Assembly: GCA_005788935.1 (NCBI GenBank)
Contig: SYAK01000196.1
Coordinates: forward strand, 1 to 7,785
From: Pseudomonadota bacterium
Lineage (GTDB): Bacteria > Myxococcota > UBA9042 > PHBI01
Direction: 5' to 3'
Length of the DNA: 7,785 nt
Part shown: piece by piece, positions 6,901 to 7,785 of the stretch
How the letters are laid out: every line of letters begins with the position of its first letter
How positions within the stretch are numbered: position 1 is the first letter of the stretch
Notes under the pieces: model-generated
Seen by the model: only the letters and a program-made list of their open reading frames with translations
What the model was told of the DNA's origin: nothing
The model's database searches: none
Made by a program: the position numbers and the translations under genes

Positions 6901-7785
6901 CCACGTGACGGTGTAGGTGTTGGCCGTCCAGCGAGCGTGCAGCGTGTGGTTGGCCGCCGTCGTGACGCTCGTGGTGCCGGTGACCTGCGCGCCGCCGGCG
7001 GGGGCGCTGAACCAGCCCGCGAAGGTGTACCCGGTACGGGTCGTGGCGCAGAGGTCGCCGCCGGTGGCCGCGCCGTAGGCCTGCCCGAAGGTGACGGCGA
7101 GGTCGGCGCAGGGCGAGCCGCCGTCGGTGGCGTAGGTGACCGTGTAGGCGTTCGCGGTCCAGCGGGCGTAGAGGCTGTGCGGCTCGGTGCGCGTCATCGG
7201 GGTGTCGGCCGTGACCGTCGCGCCTCCGGTGCTCGGGGTGGTCCACCAGCCCGCGAAGGTGTAGCCGCCGCGCGTCGTGGCCGGCAGGGCGCCGTAGGGG
7301 TCGGCGTAGGCGATCGACCGGCTGGCGGGGCTCGGCGCGGTGCCGCCCTGCGGCTCGAAGGTGACGAGGTAGCTGTTGGCGCGCCAGCGGGCCTGCAGCA
7401 CGTGATTCATTGCAGTTGCGACGACTGTGGTGGCCGTGACGGAGCCGCCGGCGAGCGTCCAGCCGTCGAAGGTGTAGCCCGTGCGGGTCGGCTGGCAGAG
7501 GTCGCCGTAGGCCGCCCCGAAGGTGACGCTGCGCGGGGCGCAGGCGGTCCCGCCGAGGCTGTCGAAGTCGAGGACGTAGGTGTTGGCGCTCCACGCCGCG
7601 TAGAGCGTGTGCGGCTCGGCGCGGGTGACCTCCGTCTGCGGGGTGACGAGGCTGCCGCTGCCATCGGGGGCGGTTCGCCAGCCAGCCAGCGTGTAGCCGG
7701 CGCGGGACGAGGTGGCGAGGTCGCCGTAGAGGCCCCCGAAAGACACGGTCTTGCCGGGAGGCGACGCCGCGGTGCCCTCGCCGGC
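3967..7785 (-). CDS. Giant InlB-repeat / Calx-beta / RCC1-repeat surface protein (N-terminus outside window)
   Basis: The frame is open to the window edge, so the true start and any signal peptide lie beyond 7785; the GTG at 7746 sits inside a repeat and is not a real start. At least 1,272 residues. Counting from 7746, domains in order are: five InlB B-type (Listeria-Bacteroides) repeats (1-351); a putative Ig-like domain with LPGWAAIDPQTSEIFGYP (about 358-449); a Calx-beta domain (about 452-566); and 14 RCC1 repeats (573-1259), each with an HxC..CWG signature. Such proteins are normally exported and work outside the cell, perhaps in adhesion or contact; no enzymatic residues are seen. Many Cys pairs fit an oxidising extracellular setting. 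There is no sorting tail or membrane segment at the C-terminus (it ends YGPSPISD). The frame is clean throughout, unlike its neighbours. Domain calls are strong, function unknown. Confidence 0.93.
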   Translation of the reverse strand, partial: AGEGTAASPPGKTVSFGGLYGDLATSSRAGYTLAGWRTAPDGSGSLVTPQTEVTRAEPHTLYAAWSANTYVLDFDSLGGTACAPRSVTFGAAYGDLCQPTRTGYTFDGWTLAGGSVTATTVVATAMNHVLQARWRANSYLVTFEPQGGTAPSPASRSIAYADPYGALPATTRGGYTFAGWWTTPSTGGATVTADTPMTRTEPHSLYARWTANAYTVTYATDGGSPCADLAVTFGQAYGAATGGDLCATTRTGYTFAGWFSAPAGGAQVTGTTSVTTAANHTLHARWTANTYTVTWNVNGGTACPGSGTSPVTFDAAYGVSPCTTTRSGYTFDGWWSAIDGGEQVDPTTSVTTPSDHTLVARWRLDDGLRPPSLSYVGQMNVRGWVGLAFSASPTVLETQGAPLTGCSVAAGSASLPGWAAIDPQTSEIFGYPAEAMADIETAVVATSPLGSSAPATVTLRVLPLAEVEFAAESSVVVEGRSATTRSLEVRLSSPLAEPVSVTYRVVPVFTTALRPTETDLEGGALTFSPGATTATIVFTTSGDEVPNPNRRLQIALTDTSLRGVVLGRRAVHAMQVRDDDGGGSLGFVRVSIGGDHACGIRTDGSLACWGRNDFGQIGDGTTTNRAAPVAVDTTYTDIATGVSHTCGVSTLGGLRCWGKGNAGQIALNFGNRSTPAHVSWGWSAVTAGTTHSCGIQNGATYCWGEMALLGVTTVSPTTTYTPTLASGGHVFVQLDAASTHTCGVKSTGALLCWGRNASGQLGDGSTTNRAVPTAVAGTGYTQVSAGDVHTCALAGGMVKCWGLNGNGQLGDGSTTQRNAPVAVDTSDAYTKVSAGTRHTCGTREDGTIHCWGSTVAGIGDGPGGMARTRPVLIDASTSHSDVAVGTDHRCALRADGAVVCWGSNTYGQLGDGTLESALTPGPSGFGGGEIRLALGESHGCAIDAAGALRCWGSNAFGQLGDGTTRSRSMQVRIDAGTTYMAVAAGRNHTCGLTTEGVMKCWGDNTNGSLGVDGGASRLAPSVVDRGTRYVRVSTSWQHTCGITSDGKMRCWGQNAYVQLGEGTTTLRSAPTDVGGLLTFREVAAGTSHTCGIASDQTAWCFGLNTSRQLGDGSSLQRLTPSAVAAGLTFSAISAGGSHSCGVTTAGAVACWGLNSSGQLGDTTTTMRATPTLVDPGQVYGEVSLGVNHTCAVRGSGAVLCWGQNASGQLGDGSTASRSSPTPPSGGPQAHALATGSVTCASANGAALSCWGRDTSGYLGRGQVLYGPSPISD
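3970..6030 (-). repeat. Fourteen RCC1 repeats, period 47-50 codons
   Basis: The first cysteine of each HxC..CWG unit falls at residues 585, 633, 680, 729, 778, 827, 877, 927, 977, 1027, 1077, 1127, 1177 and 1226 (counted from 7746). A second cysteine follows 9-10 residues later in all 14. Most units also contain G-Q-L-G-D-G. Unit 3 lacks the GQLGDG loop and has a TTVSPTTTYTPTL stretch. Unit 6 has GIGDGPGG in its place. Unit 11 has CFG, and unit 14 lacks the His and ends early. Fourteen units make two seven-bladed propellers. Confidence 0.9.
6049..6393 (-). other. Calx-beta domain region
   Basis: About 115 residues: VEFAAESSVVVEGRSATT opens with the typical VxEG strand, then LEVRLSSPLAEPVSVTYRV, GGALTFSPGATTATIVFTT, the DEVPNPNRRLQIAL strand, and a closing QVRDDDGG. 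The acidic DE and DDD positions are where Calx-beta domains bind calcium, so calcium-dependent stiffening is plausible. Confidence 0.75.
6400..6675 (-). other. Putative Ig-like (He_PIG type) domain region
   Basis: A segment of about 92 residues joins the InlB repeats to the Calx-beta domain. The run SLPGWAAIDPQTSEIFGYP matches the L-P-x-W/G-L-x-(I/L)-D-x-x-T-x-x-I-x-G-x-P pattern of putative Ig domains in extracellular bacterial proteins, followed by strands ending ATVTLRV. Likely a spacer. Confidence 0.55.
6694..7785 (-). repeat. Five InlB B-type repeats in tandem
   Basis: Repeat units of about 69-77 codons, each with a GYTFAGW-like turn and an ARWTA-like end: 7785-7585 (partial as seen), 7584-7378, 7377-7153, 7152-6922 and 6921-6694. 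Two subtypes occur. Units 1 and 3 have no cysteine and end in T-R-x-E-P-H. Units 2, 4 and 5 carry a Cys pair (69/84, 213/233, 290/309 counted from 7746). More units probably lie beyond the window edge. Confidence 0.9.

Noticed and set aside
6791..7594. A 267-codon His/Arg-rich frame on the - strand
   Set aside because: Same strand but out of frame with the InlB repeats; the repetitive HLRR pattern is a shifted reading of the repeats.
6694..7785. The tandem ~220-bp pattern as a CRISPR or other non-coding repeat array
   Set aside because: Units are long, diverged at the DNA level and keep one reading frame; they are protein repeats.

Overview
This GC-rich window (about two-thirds G+C by eye, with strong G/C bias at third codon positions) looks like an accessory, partly decayed stretch of a large-genome bacterium. 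My best guess is Myxococcota (Polyangia-type). The reasons are the style of the Uma2-family protein, the very long InlB-repeat/Calx-beta/RCC1 surface protein, and the mix of IS630, nucleotidyltransferase and PD-(D/E)XK remnants. This assignment is inference from protein style, not from a marker gene.

Layout. (1) 54-813, + strand: a secreted lipoprotein zinc-metallopeptidase-like gene whose three parts lie in three different frames, each step fitting the loss of one base. (2) 814-1394: no convincing gene; one weak open frame at 890-1195. (3) 1395-2090, + strand: an intact Uma2-family (PD-(D/E)XK-like) putative nuclease with a Pro/Ala/Glu tail, followed directly by a perfect 7-bp hairpin. (4) 2140 to about 2400, - strand: the C-terminal end of a PD-(D/E)XK nuclease-type protein, cut off at an IS630-family element. 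(5) About 2423-3489, - strand: the IS630 element, with a complete DD34E transposase split over two frames at an AAAA run. (6) 3486-3942, - strand: a nucleotidyltransferase (MNT/AbiEii-like) pseudogene with two single-base frameshifts and an in-frame stop. (7) 3967-7785, - strand, running off the right edge: at least 1,272 codons, uninterrupted, encoding five InlB B-type repeats, a putative Ig-like domain, a Calx-beta domain and 14 RCC1 repeats.

How it fits together. No working pathway is apparent. The window reads as an insertion and decay hotspot between two intact genes, the Uma2 protein and the giant repeat protein. The contrast between at least four apparent single-base losses (plus an IS frame break) in short genes and none in the 3.8-kb repeat ORF argues for genuine gene decay over uniform sequencing error, but this needs read-level checking. 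The most distinctive item is the repeat protein: its 14 RCC1 repeats have a 47-50 residue period and a cysteine pair in every repeat, which suggests two seven-bladed propellers stiffened by disulfides outside the cell.
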